Origin: Candidatus Methanoperedens sp.
GTDB lineage: Archaea; Halobacteriota; Methanosarcinia; Methanosarcinales; Methanoperedenaceae
DNA: 44,564 nt
Assembly (NCBI GenBank): GCA_026552955.1
Contig: JAPMTS010000004.1
Span: 1-44,564, forward strand
Reading direction: 5' to 3'
Position numbers and translations under genes: made by a program. Below, in pieces: positions 1 to 7,914 of this stretch. Positions within the stretch are counted from its first letter, which is position 1; each line of letters starts with the position of its first letter. Under the pieces are notes generated by a model. That model was not told where the DNA came from. It saw only the letters and a program-made list of their open reading frames with translations, and ran no database searches.

Positions 1-150
1 AAGATAATAAAGTTCATCACGGAAATAGCCGTATTGCCCATTGGTAAATAAGTGAATCAATAGTTTGATAAGCGCGAAGTAAATCGCGATTGAGATAGGA
101 CTTGTCCAGTGACTTTTAATGAACACATTTATTCTTTGTGTTTTGTTCAT
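1..150 (-). CDS. GT39/PMT-like membrane glycosyltransferase, N-terminal fragment
   Basis: The gene is cut by the left edge of the window; only the first 50 codons are visible. They contain a hydrophobic stretch (SISIAIYFALIKLLIHLF-like, residues 17-34) followed by NGQYGYFRDELYYL. A YGYxRDELYYL block just after the first membrane helix is typical of the PMT_2/GT39 family, which moves sugars from a lipid carrier to protein or lipid on the outer face of the membrane. I chose the ATG at 148-150 because GGGGA lies a few bases upstream; an in-frame ATG at 163-165 is the alternative. Such genes are common in the chromosomes of methanogen relatives, so this probably marks host sequence outside the integrated element. 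Only the N-terminus can be judged. Confidence 0.65.
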   Translation of the reverse strand, partial: MNKTQRINVFIKSHWTSPISIAIYFALIKLLIHLFTNGQYGYFRDELYYL

Positions 151-209
151 TTTGGATTTCCCCATGAACTTTTTAATCTACTCAGATTATTACTATTCAC
201 TTCACATAT

Positions 210-422
210 TTAAAACTGGTACAAATCACCTATAATCCGTACTTGAAGGGTACAGGGATTGATAGCGTTTTTTTGCCTATAATGCTTTTTCTCCTGCATT
301 ACGTTCTGTGAGGAAATGTATTTCTCTACCACTTCCCAGCCCTGCCTAATCCAGCCGTGATAGAAACTAGGAGCCCAAATATGGCCTTCACAACAATCTC
401 TGATAGTGAAAATGATCTTCAC
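210..422 (-). CDS. Small hypothetical protein (70 aa)
   Basis: A 70-codon frame with a GTG start, lying downstream of the SNF2 remnant on the same strand. The protein is rich in aromatic residues and has a Cys-Cys pair at residues 10-11 (RDCCEGHIW). No family is recognised. It could be the last gene of the leftward element operon or chance open frame; there is no clear ribosome binding site. Confidence 0.3.
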   Translation of the reverse strand: MKIIFTIRDCCEGHIWAPSFYHGWIRQGWEVVEKYISSQNVMQEKKHYRQKNAINPCTLQVRIIGDLYQF

Positions 423-487
423 TCAGGGCAACATATATGATTTTAATACTCATTCCAGGCGAATGTTTGTACAATTCCCTGCGCATG

Positions 488-833
488 TTAACCCTGATAA
501 TTCACTCTCCAATCCATATCATATCCTTCTTCTTCAAGCATCTTTATGATGAAATCATGATAGCTCAACCACTTCGCATGGTTAAACTCCGCAGCATCCT
601 GACAATCAATGCCCTCGTCTATCGCCTCTGACTTCGCATCCATTAGTTGCTGCATGTATTCGTCTATAGTGCCCTTCGCCCTGAAAAGATAAATTCGTGG
701 TTTTCTTGGTATGCTGAGGTCTCAGGATACTGTTGCATGCCTGGATCTGCTTGCTTGGCGTCCTGTCCGTATCCGCAATTATCACCACATTCGCCTGCGA
801 GATGTTGAGCCCTGTCTCGCTGCCTACACTCGT
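488..833 (-). pseudogene. SNF2/SWI2-type helicase, C-terminal remnant with frameshift
   Basis: Two frames together read as the end of a SNF2-family ATPase. The first frame gives GSETGLNISQANVVIIAD and then QIQACNSILRPQHTKKT, matching helicase motifs V and VI, although the usual RxxRxxQ arginine finger region is altered. Around 692-700 the reading must shift by one base, after which IYLFRAKGTIDEYMQQLMDAK continues, matching the family's YxFxAKGTIEE block, and runs to a TAA at 488-490. An in-frame stop at 834-836 closes the first frame upstream, and the ATPase lobe and motifs I-IV are absent. The remnant starts right at the end of the SWIM gene, so a deletion of the SNF2 core is likely. Confidence 0.7.
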
Positions 834-1438
834 TTACCCTGACTCTCTGGACTGTCCCAGAATCTCTCGCCACTCATCACTAGCGCATAGACATGTTTAC
901 ACGGCATCTTCGAGCTTATCCCGCGGTTTATAAAATCCTCACAATTGCATCTACCCAGGCCAGCGCCTTTATCCACATCTACCTCGAACTTTCTTCCATT
1001 ATGGGATGTACATATCCAGCCATCACCATCCGGGCTGGGTTCGAACGACATTTCTTCGGATGTGGCTCGCAGAATCCTGTCGCTGCGCTGTTTACTGTTC
1101 GTTGCATCAAAGATCAGTTCAACCATTCGTGATTCAGGTTTCTGGCATGGCGCCGTCTGGTGTCCATCAGACCTGGCATTCCTTGGCGATGTGATCCTCT
1201 CATCAGTGTCGATTGTATCAAGGAAATCTTCAACCGCCTGTTCTGCCAAGCCAGTAGCGCGTCTCTGAGCTTCATCCCAGTTTCCATCGAGGCCCGCTAC
1301 CCTGAATGCGAACTCGGCGGTATGAACTATATTTCCCACAGGTACCTGTACGCCTCTTTTTGCCTCGACTACATCAATAAACATCTGACCCACCGTGTTC
1401 TTCCTTTTTTTGATTGCCTTTGCGACAAACTCTCTCAA
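824..1438 (-). CDS. SWIM zinc-finger protein
   Basis: The 204-aa protein ends in a SWIM finger: CNCED at about residue 166 and CKHVYAL at about residue 185, giving the CxC...CxH pattern that binds zinc and nucleic acid or protein. SWIM domains often sit at the N-terminus of SNF2 helicases, and a SNF2 tail follows directly downstream, so the two probably came from one SWIM-SNF2 gene or gene pair. The in-frame start is a TTG at 1436-1438. A better start (ATG at 1464-1466 or 1443-1445, with AGGAG upstream) is in another frame and reads MSQKEKKMNL before it needs a one-base shift to join REFVAKA. The gene may therefore be broken near its start. Confidence 0.65.
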   Translation of the reverse strand: MREFVAKAIKKRKNTVGQMFIDVVEAKRGVQVPVGNIVHTAEFAFRVAGLDGNWDEAQRRATGLAEQAVEDFLDTIDTDERITSPRNARSDGHQTAPCQKPESRMVELIFDATNSKQRSDRILRATSEEMSFEPSPDGDGWICTSHNGRKFEVDVDKGAGLGRCNCEDFINRGISSKMPCKHVYALVMSGERFWDSPESQGKRV

Positions 1439-1504
1439 GATTCATTTTCTTCTCCTTCTGGCTCATGCCAGAGTTAATGAATCTGTTTAGTTTGCCTGAA
1501 CTCG

Positions 1505-1537
1505 CCGGATTTCAGCACCCGCCGGTGCGAAATCTGG
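1505..1537. repeat. Strong hairpin between element genes
   Basis: CCGGATTTC-A-GCACC, a CGCC loop, then GGTGC-GAAATCTGG form about 14 base pairs with one bulged A and one G-T wobble. It lies in the 100-bp gap between the 134-aa gene and the SWIM gene of the leftward operon. It could act as a transcript end, an RNA processing site or part of a small RNA. There is no T-run typical of an intrinsic terminator. Confidence 0.55.
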
Positions 1538-1550
1538 TATAAACCGTATA

Positions 1551-1955
1551 TCATGCCACCCTCAAGACCTCTGGTGGGATTGAAGCCTCATCGGCATATG
1601 AAAAAGAGTCTATCCTCAGTAACCATATGATGCCAGTTGATATAGATTTGATCACCCTGAATAGCTGGTCTGCCTTCGCGAAGTCTTGCGGTATTGAAAT
1701 GCATGGAGATCTGCCCGTATAAGTTCTGACCTTTCGATGGCGCAGGTCTTCGGGGTGGCTCCTGATCAAATAAGGCTGTGTTGGCATGAGTCTGATATTC
1801 TTACCGATTCTCTCAATCAGATAATATTCGCCTGATCGAACCATTCCCTTCTTGAAGGAAATGTACACTTCTTGTTGATTCACTTCATAGGTTCTCTTTA
1901 ATGTTTCATTCGGCGACTCGTTTTTTAACAGAGTTTCTACATCTATTTTTATCAT
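1551..1955 (-). CDS. Hypothetical element protein (134 aa)
   Basis: A 134-aa soluble protein with no family I recognise. Its ATG directly follows the stop of the terminase-like gene (TAAATG), so it is almost certainly in the same transcript and translationally coupled. The sequence is mostly mixed beta-like stretches (YEVNQQEVYISFKKG, GEYYLIERIGKNIRLMP) without cysteine motifs or membrane segments; only one Cys is present. Position after a terminase would fit a portal or head accessory gene in a tailed virus, but it is far too short to be a portal. Confidence 0.6.
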   Translation of the reverse strand: MIKIDVETLLKNESPNETLKRTYEVNQQEVYISFKKGMVRSGEYYLIERIGKNIRLMPTQPYLIRSHPEDLRHRKVRTYTGRSPCISIPQDFAKADQLFRVIKSISTGIIWLLRIDSFSYADEASIPPEVLRVA

Positions 1956-3557
1956 TTAACGCCCCGCCGGGAACATTGTTTGTTTTTTTCTTTGTTTGCT
2001 AAAAGGCAGCAGTGCATAGCATGATGCTGCATAACTGTGAGCTTTGGTTATCGAGTAACGACGTTTTACTGTCTCCCTGGACTCCACTTCCACGATATCC
2101 GCCATATTGAGTTCCAGCAGATACTCATCTATCGACTGGCTCTGGTCGATATCGATAATATGGTACGTTTTGTTCGTGATGTGTGTTTCTAGGATCTCGC
2201 ACATTGCTGAGTGATCCACATCGCAGAAGTATTCCCACTGTTCTTTTGGCAGCAGTTGCCTGGAATCTGAGTCCTTGTTCTTCACTGTCCAGGACGGGAA
2301 GGATTCTTTTCTATCACCTGTGGTGACAGCCCATACCTTCTTCGGGAACATTGCCATAAGCTCCTGAGGCATTTTCTTTGAGTAACCGGCATCACACATC
2401 ACATAATCCGGTTTCTCGAAGTTGATCAGGTTTATCGCCTCGCTCAGATGCTTCCTGATGCGCTTTTCGTTCTCTTCGAGTTCGCGCTCAATTGCCGATG
2501 TAGCGCATGATTTTGCTTTTCTGTCCCTGCCAAACTCCACCATTTCATTCGGGTCGTCCCAGCTCCCAGTTCTGATAAGAATGGGTTCCCTTGTTGCTGT
2601 AATTCCGCAGACTGTCCACCGTGACACGTTTCCCCAGTCGATGCCTATTGACTTTGTAGTGATACTGTTAAGCAAACGCCTTATTTCATTTATATCCGTG
2701 ACCACAAGTCCTTTCGTTGCTTCATAGGGCGCGGGTTTCAGACCTGCGGCATTGAAAAAGGCACACTCCACTTCTGTAAGATACAGTGTCTTTGGATAGC
2801 TCTTCTTCTTATCTGCTAATGATGCCGGGGTCTCGAATGGACTCCATGCCTGCGATAGATGATAGCCGCTGTAACCGGGAGTAGCGTTCTTGTTTGTGGG
2901 TGTCCATTTCCTGCCATCCCACTCTTTCTTGTCCGACTTCTCCCAGAGTTCATGCCAGAGCGTACCCTGGGGGCCGCCTGTACCCATCGCTATGATCTGT
3001 CTTCCAGGGAGGTTGACAACTTCAAGCAGCACATACCATGCGGTTCTCGTCATATCCTGCATCTCATCGGCAATGCCGTAATATCTATGCGGGCCGCGAA
3101 TTGCTTTGCCTGTCGCCCAGGCGCCTTTTGCTGTCCACTTGCTGCCGTTGGCGAGGTCTATTTCCCCTACCTGATCTGAGCCTTCTGAAGCTTCGATCAA
3201 CTTGCCAAGGGCGTGATGCTGGCTATCTGTCAGGTTCGGCCTGAATATCTCTTTTGTCAATCGCCATGCCTGACCGTCTGTCGGCGCAGTCGCTATAGCG
3301 CTCTTTCCTGCCTGGGTCGCCAGTTTATGAGTGATCTTATTTGTGGCTATCGTGGACTTGGTCAGAGACCGCGCCAGGAAAAGTATGATGAACTCCGACT
3401 CATCTTCGTAGATCGCCTTTGCATATGGGAATTTCTCTAATGAATACGGCTCATTATTTACAGTGAAGAACTTCTCAGAGAAGTATGCGGAGTCACTTTG
3501 AATGCGTGCATATTCCTGGATCTGCTCCTTTGTCAGGTTATTCGGGTCAATCGTCAT
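1956..3557 (-). CDS. Terminase large-subunit-like ATPase/nuclease
   Basis: The 533-aa protein has the order of a phage packaging motor. Residues 62-69 (ARSLTKST) occupy the Walker A position, residues 161-169 (GIADEMQDM) form Walker B with the Asp-Glu pair, and residues 190-205 (AMGTGGPQGTLWHELW) resemble the coupling motif. The C-terminal RNase H-like nuclease shows GIDWGN (D307) and VMCDAGYS (D389), with AHSYAASCYAL (about 506-516) where a third acidic residue is usual. Such proteins cut and pump viral DNA into capsids. The Walker A lacks the normal Gly before Lys, and the third nuclease acid appears to be His or absent. The ATG at 3555-3557 is preferred because AAGGGGAC precedes it; it overlaps the upstream gene slightly. 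Confidence 0.75.
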   Translation of the reverse strand: MTIDPNNLTKEQIQEYARIQSDSAYFSEKFFTVNNEPYSLEKFPYAKAIYEDESEFIILFLARSLTKSTIATNKITHKLATQAGKSAIATAPTDGQAWRLTKEIFRPNLTDSQHHALGKLIEASEGSDQVGEIDLANGSKWTAKGAWATGKAIRGPHRYYGIADEMQDMTRTAWYVLLEVVNLPGRQIIAMGTGGPQGTLWHELWEKSDKKEWDGRKWTPTNKNATPGYSGYHLSQAWSPFETPASLADKKKSYPKTLYLTEVECAFFNAAGLKPAPYEATKGLVVTDINEIRRLLNSITTKSIGIDWGNVSRWTVCGITATREPILIRTGSWDDPNEMVEFGRDRKAKSCATSAIERELEENEKRIRKHLSEAINLINFEKPDYVMCDAGYSKKMPQELMAMFPKKVWAVTTGDRKESFPSWTVKNKDSDSRQLLPKEQWEYFCDVDHSAMCEILETHITNKTYHIIDIDQSQSIDEYLLELNMADIVEVESRETVKRRYSITKAHSYAASCYALLPFSKQRKKQTMFPAGR

Positions 3558-4602
3558 TTTTGTCCCCTTCATTATGCTCCTGCTCTTTGCCGGTCCGGAC
3601 AACTCTTGCTGTAACATCTATCGCATTCACTTTCTTTAGAGGAGTCCAGAGAAGTTCAAGCTCAATCGGGATCCTGTGCGGATCTTCCGTCCTTGATGGC
3701 GGTAACAGCAACCCGAAGTCTTTGAGTTTCTGCTGGATCCTTGCATCAAAAGTGGTGATCTTGTCCAGCAGGAAGTGGGCTTTAAATGCAACGATCTTTC
3801 CCGTTTCCGGGTCATGGATAGCGCTCTTGAAATCCGCTTCTATCGCTTTGTTGTGCATAAGGTTCCTTGTTACCATCTGGACCGCAATGTAGCGAAGTTC
3901 ATTCATCAGTATATGCGATGGTTCCCAGTTCAGTTTCAACATAAACGATTCAGCAAGATCATCGATGAAATGAGCTATTTCAGGTTTTTTCTGCTTCCAG
4001 AAGTAATATGCGTCGGCTGGAAGGCACTGCATGCCTGTGGTCACGCTGGTTACTGCCAGTCTCTGTTGTCCTGGCTTTCTTCCTATGTTTGGATTTGAAT
4101 GTTTGAGGCATTTCGTGTTGTCCGGCATCGCCTCATTGAAGCAAATATCACCCTTCACCTTCCGATTGCAGATCAGCGTGGAAAAACAATACATCTTCCC
4201 ATTCGATTCCCTTGCAGTTAATTCGAGTAAAGGCTCACCTTCCCTGTCTGAGATGACCACGCCGCTGAATTCCGGGTATATCTCGAAATAAACCAGTTCA
4301 TTACCCATTGTTACGATCATCGATGTATTTTCTGATGACTTTTCAATACATGCATCAAGTATCCAGTCCTGTCCCAGAAGCTCGTTGAGGCGCGACAGGA
4401 ACGCGCTGTTATCTGTGCTTGGAACCTCTTCCCAGATGAAAAAGAACAACGGGTGAGTCTCTATGCCTTTTGAAGAATCCCAGGCTTTTTCTGCTGGCTT
4501 CGATAACTTTTCTTCATATTGCTGCAGTTCCTTCATGTGGACTGATACGTCTTCATCCTTGCCAGGAAGCTCTGTTGTTTCTTCCCCAAATCCAACTGGC
4601 AT
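3547..4602 (-). CDS. Hypothetical element protein upstream of terminase (351 aa)
   Basis: No family is recognised. The start is the ATG at 4600-4602, preceded by GGAGG five bases upstream. Residues about 145-165 contain Cys-rich spacing (CFSTLIC, then ICF, then CLKH), compatible with a metal-binding knuckle. The second half (residues about 200-300) is helical and includes a LNWEPSHILMNELRY block. The tail is charged and disordered (GKEQEHNEGDKNDD). It overlaps the terminase-like gene by 11 bases, a position where tailed viruses often carry the small terminase subunit, and a DNA-recognition partner for packaging is a reasonable but untested idea. Confidence 0.65.
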   Translation of the reverse strand: MPVGFGEETTELPGKDEDVSVHMKELQQYEEKLSKPAEKAWDSSKGIETHPLFFFIWEEVPSTDNSAFLSRLNELLGQDWILDACIEKSSENTSMIVTMGNELVYFEIYPEFSGVVISDREGEPLLELTARESNGKMYCFSTLICNRKVKGDICFNEAMPDNTKCLKHSNPNIGRKPGQQRLAVTSVTTGMQCLPADAYYFWKQKKPEIAHFIDDLAESFMLKLNWEPSHILMNELRYIAVQMVTRNLMHNKAIEADFKSAIHDPETGKIVAFKAHFLLDKITTFDARIQQKLKDFGLLLPPSRTEDPHRIPIELELLWTPLKKVNAIDVTARVVRTGKEQEHNEGDKNDD

Positions 4603-4603
4603 G

Positions 4604-4753
4604 TCATACCTCCAGAGGGCACGAAAGCCGCATCCCAAAATGCTCGCATTCTCCTGACTCGCATTTCAAGTCATTTCTCTCAGGGCAGTTACCTGTTGTC
4701 AATAACCTGATTGCCATGTCGTGCTTTTTACAATATGACGATACTAATATCAT
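4604..4753 (-). CDS. Cys-rich 49-aa protein, putative zinc knuckle
   Basis: This short frame fits exactly between the MCM gene (stop at 4758) and the 351-aa gene (start at 4602), with gaps of 4 and 1 bases. The product has five cysteines and well-spaced histidines: YCKKHD at residues 7-12, GNCPER at 21-26, KCESGECEHF at 30-39 and SCPLEV at the end. That pattern suggests one zinc site. Tight packing in the operon and the cysteine content argue that it is real. The function is unknown; a replication or transcription accessory role is a guess from its place next to MCM. Confidence 0.6.
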   Translation of the reverse strand: MILVSSYCKKHDMAIRLLTTGNCPERNDLKCESGECEHFGMRLSCPLEV

Positions 4754-4757
4754 TTCC

Positions 4758-6857
4758 TTAAACCGTCCTGTAGCGTCTGCTACTTGTTTCGATTAATTCA
4801 CCCGCAGATTTCAGTCGTGAAACTGCGTCTTCCACATACTCCTTTTTGAGACCTTCCTTTTCCAGGGTTTGCAGGATCAGATCCAGCGGAACATCGTTCC
4901 CATTCGGGCTCTGCAGGGTCCTGATTGATTCCCTGATTAATTTTATTCGATCGCGCTGGCTCTTACCCATTCCTGAATTGATAATGTCCGAGTCCAATTT
5001 CCCTGTATCCAGGTCTTTAATTACCTGGTTAAGGCTCGCTGTGACGATCCCGATAACCCGGCTGGCGTCTTCCATAGTCGCTTCGCCACTCAGTCTTGTC
5101 CTGGCACTTGCTTCTGCCAGGCGAATGAGTGCTTCAAGCTGGCGTGCGGTTACAGGGAGTGGAGTATTGGGGTCTTCGCCAAGCTTTCGGAGGCTCAAGT
5201 AGAAATCAGTAAGCTTTTGCCTCGCATCCGGCTGAACTACTGGAAAAACAGTTCGCTTCGCGTATGCAATGTACTTTCTCAAAAGCTCGGCATCGAGTAT
5301 CGGCTGGATACTGCTCATCGCCTCAGTTACTTGTTCTTCCGTTATGCCTGAGTTTTTGACGTTCTTTCGCTTAAGTGATAGCTCTCCTGCAATGTGTGTG
5401 TTGAATATATGATTCGAAACTGCAGTGTCCCGCAACGACGCAGGCTCGTCACGAATAACGAATATAAGATCGAATCTTGATAGTAATGTTGGCGGGAGAT
5501 TGATCTGTTTTCCCATCGGCTCGTACCGGTCGAACCTGCCGAACTTCGGATTCGCAGCACCCAGCACAGCACACCTCGCCCTTAACATCGTGTTGATCCC
5601 GGCTTTGTTTATCGTGACTGTTTGCTGTTCCATCGCCTCATGCATCGAACTCCTGTCATCCGCTTCCATCTTGTCCAGTTCATCCACGCAGGCAAGGCCC
5701 ATATCTGCAAGAACAAGTGCCCCAGCTTCGAGTGTCCACCTACCATTGCTGAACTCGTTATCCTTAACGGCTGTTGCGGTCAGTCCGGCTGAAGTCGAAC
5801 CCCTGCCGCTTGTGAACACACCGCGCGGTGCAAGTTTTCGTGAGTACCTAAGGCACTGTGATTTTGCCACACCTGGATCCCCGACAAGTAATACGTGAAT
5901 ATCCCCGCGGATTCTCAGGCCATCCGGAAGCTCCTTTGGTAGTCCGGAGAATAACTGTAAAGCCATCGCCTCCTTAACTTCTTCATAACCATAGATTGAA
6001 GGGGCAATGGATCCTATTATCTTCCCGTATATTTCCGGGTCTTTCCCGAATTCCTGTATCTTGCACTCGTCTTCCTTTGTCACCTCGATTTCTTCAAAAC
6101 CCTTCTCTTCGATCTCAAATGAAACTGTATCTAATAATAAATCGAAGGCTGTACTTTTTCCCTGCTGGGTCGCCCGCTGGTACGACCGCAGAACCCCCAC
6201 AAGCACCACGCGGTCACCCGGAGATATCCTGCCCGTAAGGTCTTCCGTTACAATAGCATCCAGCGTTTGGGGCTGTTCACCCGGGCGAACCTCATCCGGT
6301 GAATCCTGTATCCGTATCTTCTGGAAGTCTATGAACTCAGATTCGTCTCTTACTAACTTAAAAGGCCCCTTCCGTCCACATGAATCGTTGTCACACTCAA
6401 ATGGTTCGACAAAATGTTCCTCCTGTGGCAGGTATGTAAGATCACCGCATCTTGCGCACTTAAAAGCGGCATTCACTATCCTTGGCCTGACCTCCGTGGC
6501 TTTCCTAACCAGCCCGGTTACGGAGATCAACGAATTGATATGCACGCTGCGGATGTCCTTAATCAAAGTTAATTCTGGCAAATGCCAGATGCGAACATGC
6601 ACCTCTGTGAACTCCACGTCGGCTGGAAGGTCCATCGCTTTTAGCGACTCAGTGGCATGACCCAGCACAGTATCCGGGGAATCTAACAACTCCCGCACAA
6701 TGTCCAGGTTATACTTCTCAAGGTCGCCAAACTCGACCCAAAGGCTCTTGCATTCTGGGTAGTTGCATGCTAACTGCAGGATCTGCTCCCAGTAATACCT
6801 TTTAAGGAACTCATTCCAAATCTCTTTACATGACTCCAGATTAATCAGCTCCCGCAT
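4758..6857 (-). CDS. mcm: MCM replicative helicase (element-encoded)
   Basis: A full-length MCM of 699 aa. The N-terminal half has the zinc site (CARCG near residue 133, CDNDSCG near 157) and OB-fold strands. The AAA+ core has Walker A GDPGVAKSQ (about 322), Walker B ACVDELDKM (about 388) and the arginine-finger block LLSRFDL (about 457). A winged-helix tail follows (QTLEKEGLKKEYVEDAVSRL). MCM hexamers unwind DNA at archaeal forks. I take the ATG at 6855-6857 as start rather than the TTG upstream; it overlaps the preceding gene by 17 bases, with GGGAG upstream. An MCM next to an integrase and terminase is an element copy, presumably recruited for the element's own replication. Confidence 0.95.
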   Translation of the reverse strand: MRELINLESCKEIWNEFLKRYYWEQILQLACNYPECKSLWVEFGDLEKYNLDIVRELLDSPDTVLGHATESLKAMDLPADVEFTEVHVRIWHLPELTLIKDIRSVHINSLISVTGLVRKATEVRPRIVNAAFKCARCGDLTYLPQEEHFVEPFECDNDSCGRKGPFKLVRDESEFIDFQKIRIQDSPDEVRPGEQPQTLDAIVTEDLTGRISPGDRVVLVGVLRSYQRATQQGKSTAFDLLLDTVSFEIEEKGFEEIEVTKEDECKIQEFGKDPEIYGKIIGSIAPSIYGYEEVKEAMALQLFSGLPKELPDGLRIRGDIHVLLVGDPGVAKSQCLRYSRKLAPRGVFTSGRGSTSAGLTATAVKDNEFSNGRWTLEAGALVLADMGLACVDELDKMEADDRSSMHEAMEQQTVTINKAGINTMLRARCAVLGAANPKFGRFDRYEPMGKQINLPPTLLSRFDLIFVIRDEPASLRDTAVSNHIFNTHIAGELSLKRKNVKNSGITEEQVTEAMSSIQPILDAELLRKYIAYAKRTVFPVVQPDARQKLTDFYLSLRKLGEDPNTPLPVTARQLEALIRLAEASARTRLSGEATMEDASRVIGIVTASLNQVIKDLDTGKLDSDIINSGMGKSQRDRIKLIRESIRTLQSPNGNDVPLDLILQTLEKEGLKKEYVEDAVSRLKSAGELIETSSRRYRTV

Positions 6858-7572
6858 CTGTAGTGCTCCCGGATGCCTTTTCAAAACCCCGTACTATCCA
6901 TATATCCACGTCTTCCTTTGTGGGAAGATTCAGCCACTTCATCAGCAAGGCATAAAATGGCTCTCCGATCTTAAATTGCTCTTTCAAAGACTGAAGATTC
7001 GACAGGTTCCCCCAGTTGTGGCACCTGGCCTTCTCCAGAAGATCAAGCGATATATGCTCAGGCGTCTGGCTGTGTAACCATCCGATCACCATATCAGGTT
7101 TTAGCTTCATCTTCTGGACGATGCGCTCTTCATCAGCCTGCTTTAGCTTCCCTGTTGCCGCATACCGCATCAGGTAAGATAGTTTATTTGCCCTTTCCCA
7201 TTCTTTTGGCGTTTTGATCTTGTGCGATCCGCGCCTCTTCTTTAGCAAGCGCAACTCCGTTTCCCGTTTCTTTTCCTTCCCTGATTCGGACTTCTTGCTC
7301 TCTCTTGATGCCAGTGCTTCGATACGATTGGTAAACCCGACTATCCCGACATCGAGCTTTATCGCCTGTTCTTCAAGAGCCTTTTTCTTTGCCTCCAGTT
7401 CTTTCTTCTGCGTCTCCAGAGCCTTTTTTCCGCCGATGAGCCTTTCTTCTTCTTCAGTGGCATTATCAGCTAAAAACTTACGAATTAGATGTACCAGTCC
7501 GCCGTGTGCTCTTATTGCATCCCTTTCCGTGGACGATATCCTTGCACTAACCTGTACATCATCACCTGACAT
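6841..7572 (-). CDS. Coiled-coil DNA-binding-like protein (243 aa)
   Basis: Residues 5-35 (VQVSARISSTERDAIRAHGG) resemble a ribbon-helix-helix or similar small DNA-binding start. Residues about 40-85 form a charged coiled coil (TEEEERLIGGKKALETQKKELE-type heptads), and a basic stretch (RLLKKRRGSHKIK) follows. The C-terminal half is helical, with WERANKLSYLMRYAATGKL. No named family is recognised. It lies between the RHH gene and MCM in the leftward operon and overlaps MCM, so a role as origin-binding or helicase-loading partner is plausible by position only. Confidence 0.65.
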   Translation of the reverse strand: MSGDDVQVSARISSTERDAIRAHGGLVHLIRKFLADNATEEEERLIGGKKALETQKKELEAKKKALEEQAIKLDVGIVGFTNRIEALASRESKKSESGKEKKRETELRLLKKRRGSHKIKTPKEWERANKLSYLMRYAATGKLKQADEERIVQKMKLKPDMVIGWLHSQTPEHISLDLLEKARCHNWGNLSNLQSLKEQFKIGEPFYALLMKWLNLPTKEDVDIWIVRGFEKASGSTTDAGAD

Positions 7573-7585
7573 AGCACCCTGGGAT

Positions 7586-7795
7586 TTACACCGTACCTTT
7601 CTGTTTTACACCAGGAACCAGATCTGTTAGCGGAATGCCGAACATCTGTCTCACAGCAGCCCGCGCAGCCTCGCTCCTATTAAGAAAACTACCTTTCTTG
7701 ACCGCTTCATCCATCGCTGAAAGCTGGTCACTTGTGAACCGTATATAGGTTGGTACACTGCCCGCAGATGGTTTTGGTTTATTCTTTCGTGCCAT
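7586..7795 (-). CDS. Ribbon-helix-helix regulator (69 aa)
   Basis: After a basic start (MARKNKPKPS) the protein reads VPTYIRFTSDQLSAMDEAV and then FLNRSEAARAAVRQMF, the beta strand, helix A and NRSEAxR turn of CopG/MetJ-type dimeric DNA-binding proteins. GAAGGAG lies just upstream of the ATG. It heads the leftward operon, and its own promoter contains an 18-bp palindrome (7821-7838), so autoregulation is likely. It is the best candidate for the element's switch protein. Confidence 0.8.
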   Translation of the reverse strand: MARKNKPKPSAGSVPTYIRFTSDQLSAMDEAVKKGSFLNRSEAARAAVRQMFGIPLTDLVPGVKQKGTV

Positions 7796-7820
7796 TAGTA
7801 CTCCTTCTTGTATATAATTT

Positions 7821-7878
7821 ATATTACTATTGTAATATCATGACAATATATAATACTATCGTATCACAATATTTATAT
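7821..7878. promoter_or_regulatory. Divergent promoters with palindromic operator
   Basis: A perfect palindrome ATATTACTATTGTAATAT (7821-7838) lies between a TATA-like box on the minus strand (about 7844-7852, TTATATATT) and the predicted start of the leftward transcript. On the plus strand ATTTATATAGG (about 7870-7880) is a TATA box for the rightward RHH gene. The central 16 bases recur exactly, in reverse complement, at 8634-8649. A repressor bound here would block the leftward promoter. Confidence 0.7.
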
Positions 7879-7914
7879 AGGCATAATGGATAATGTAATA
7901 ATATCGGGTAAACT

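Noticed and set aside
150-490. A left attachment site repeating the tRNA-Gln 3' end
   Set aside because: I compared the 3' end TAGCCCGGCAAGGATTCGAA with this stretch and found no convincing copy.
733-1477. Several plus-strand open frames opposite the SWIM gene
   Set aside because: They are mirror frames of the SWIM and SNF2 coding strand; none has family motifs, while the minus strand does.
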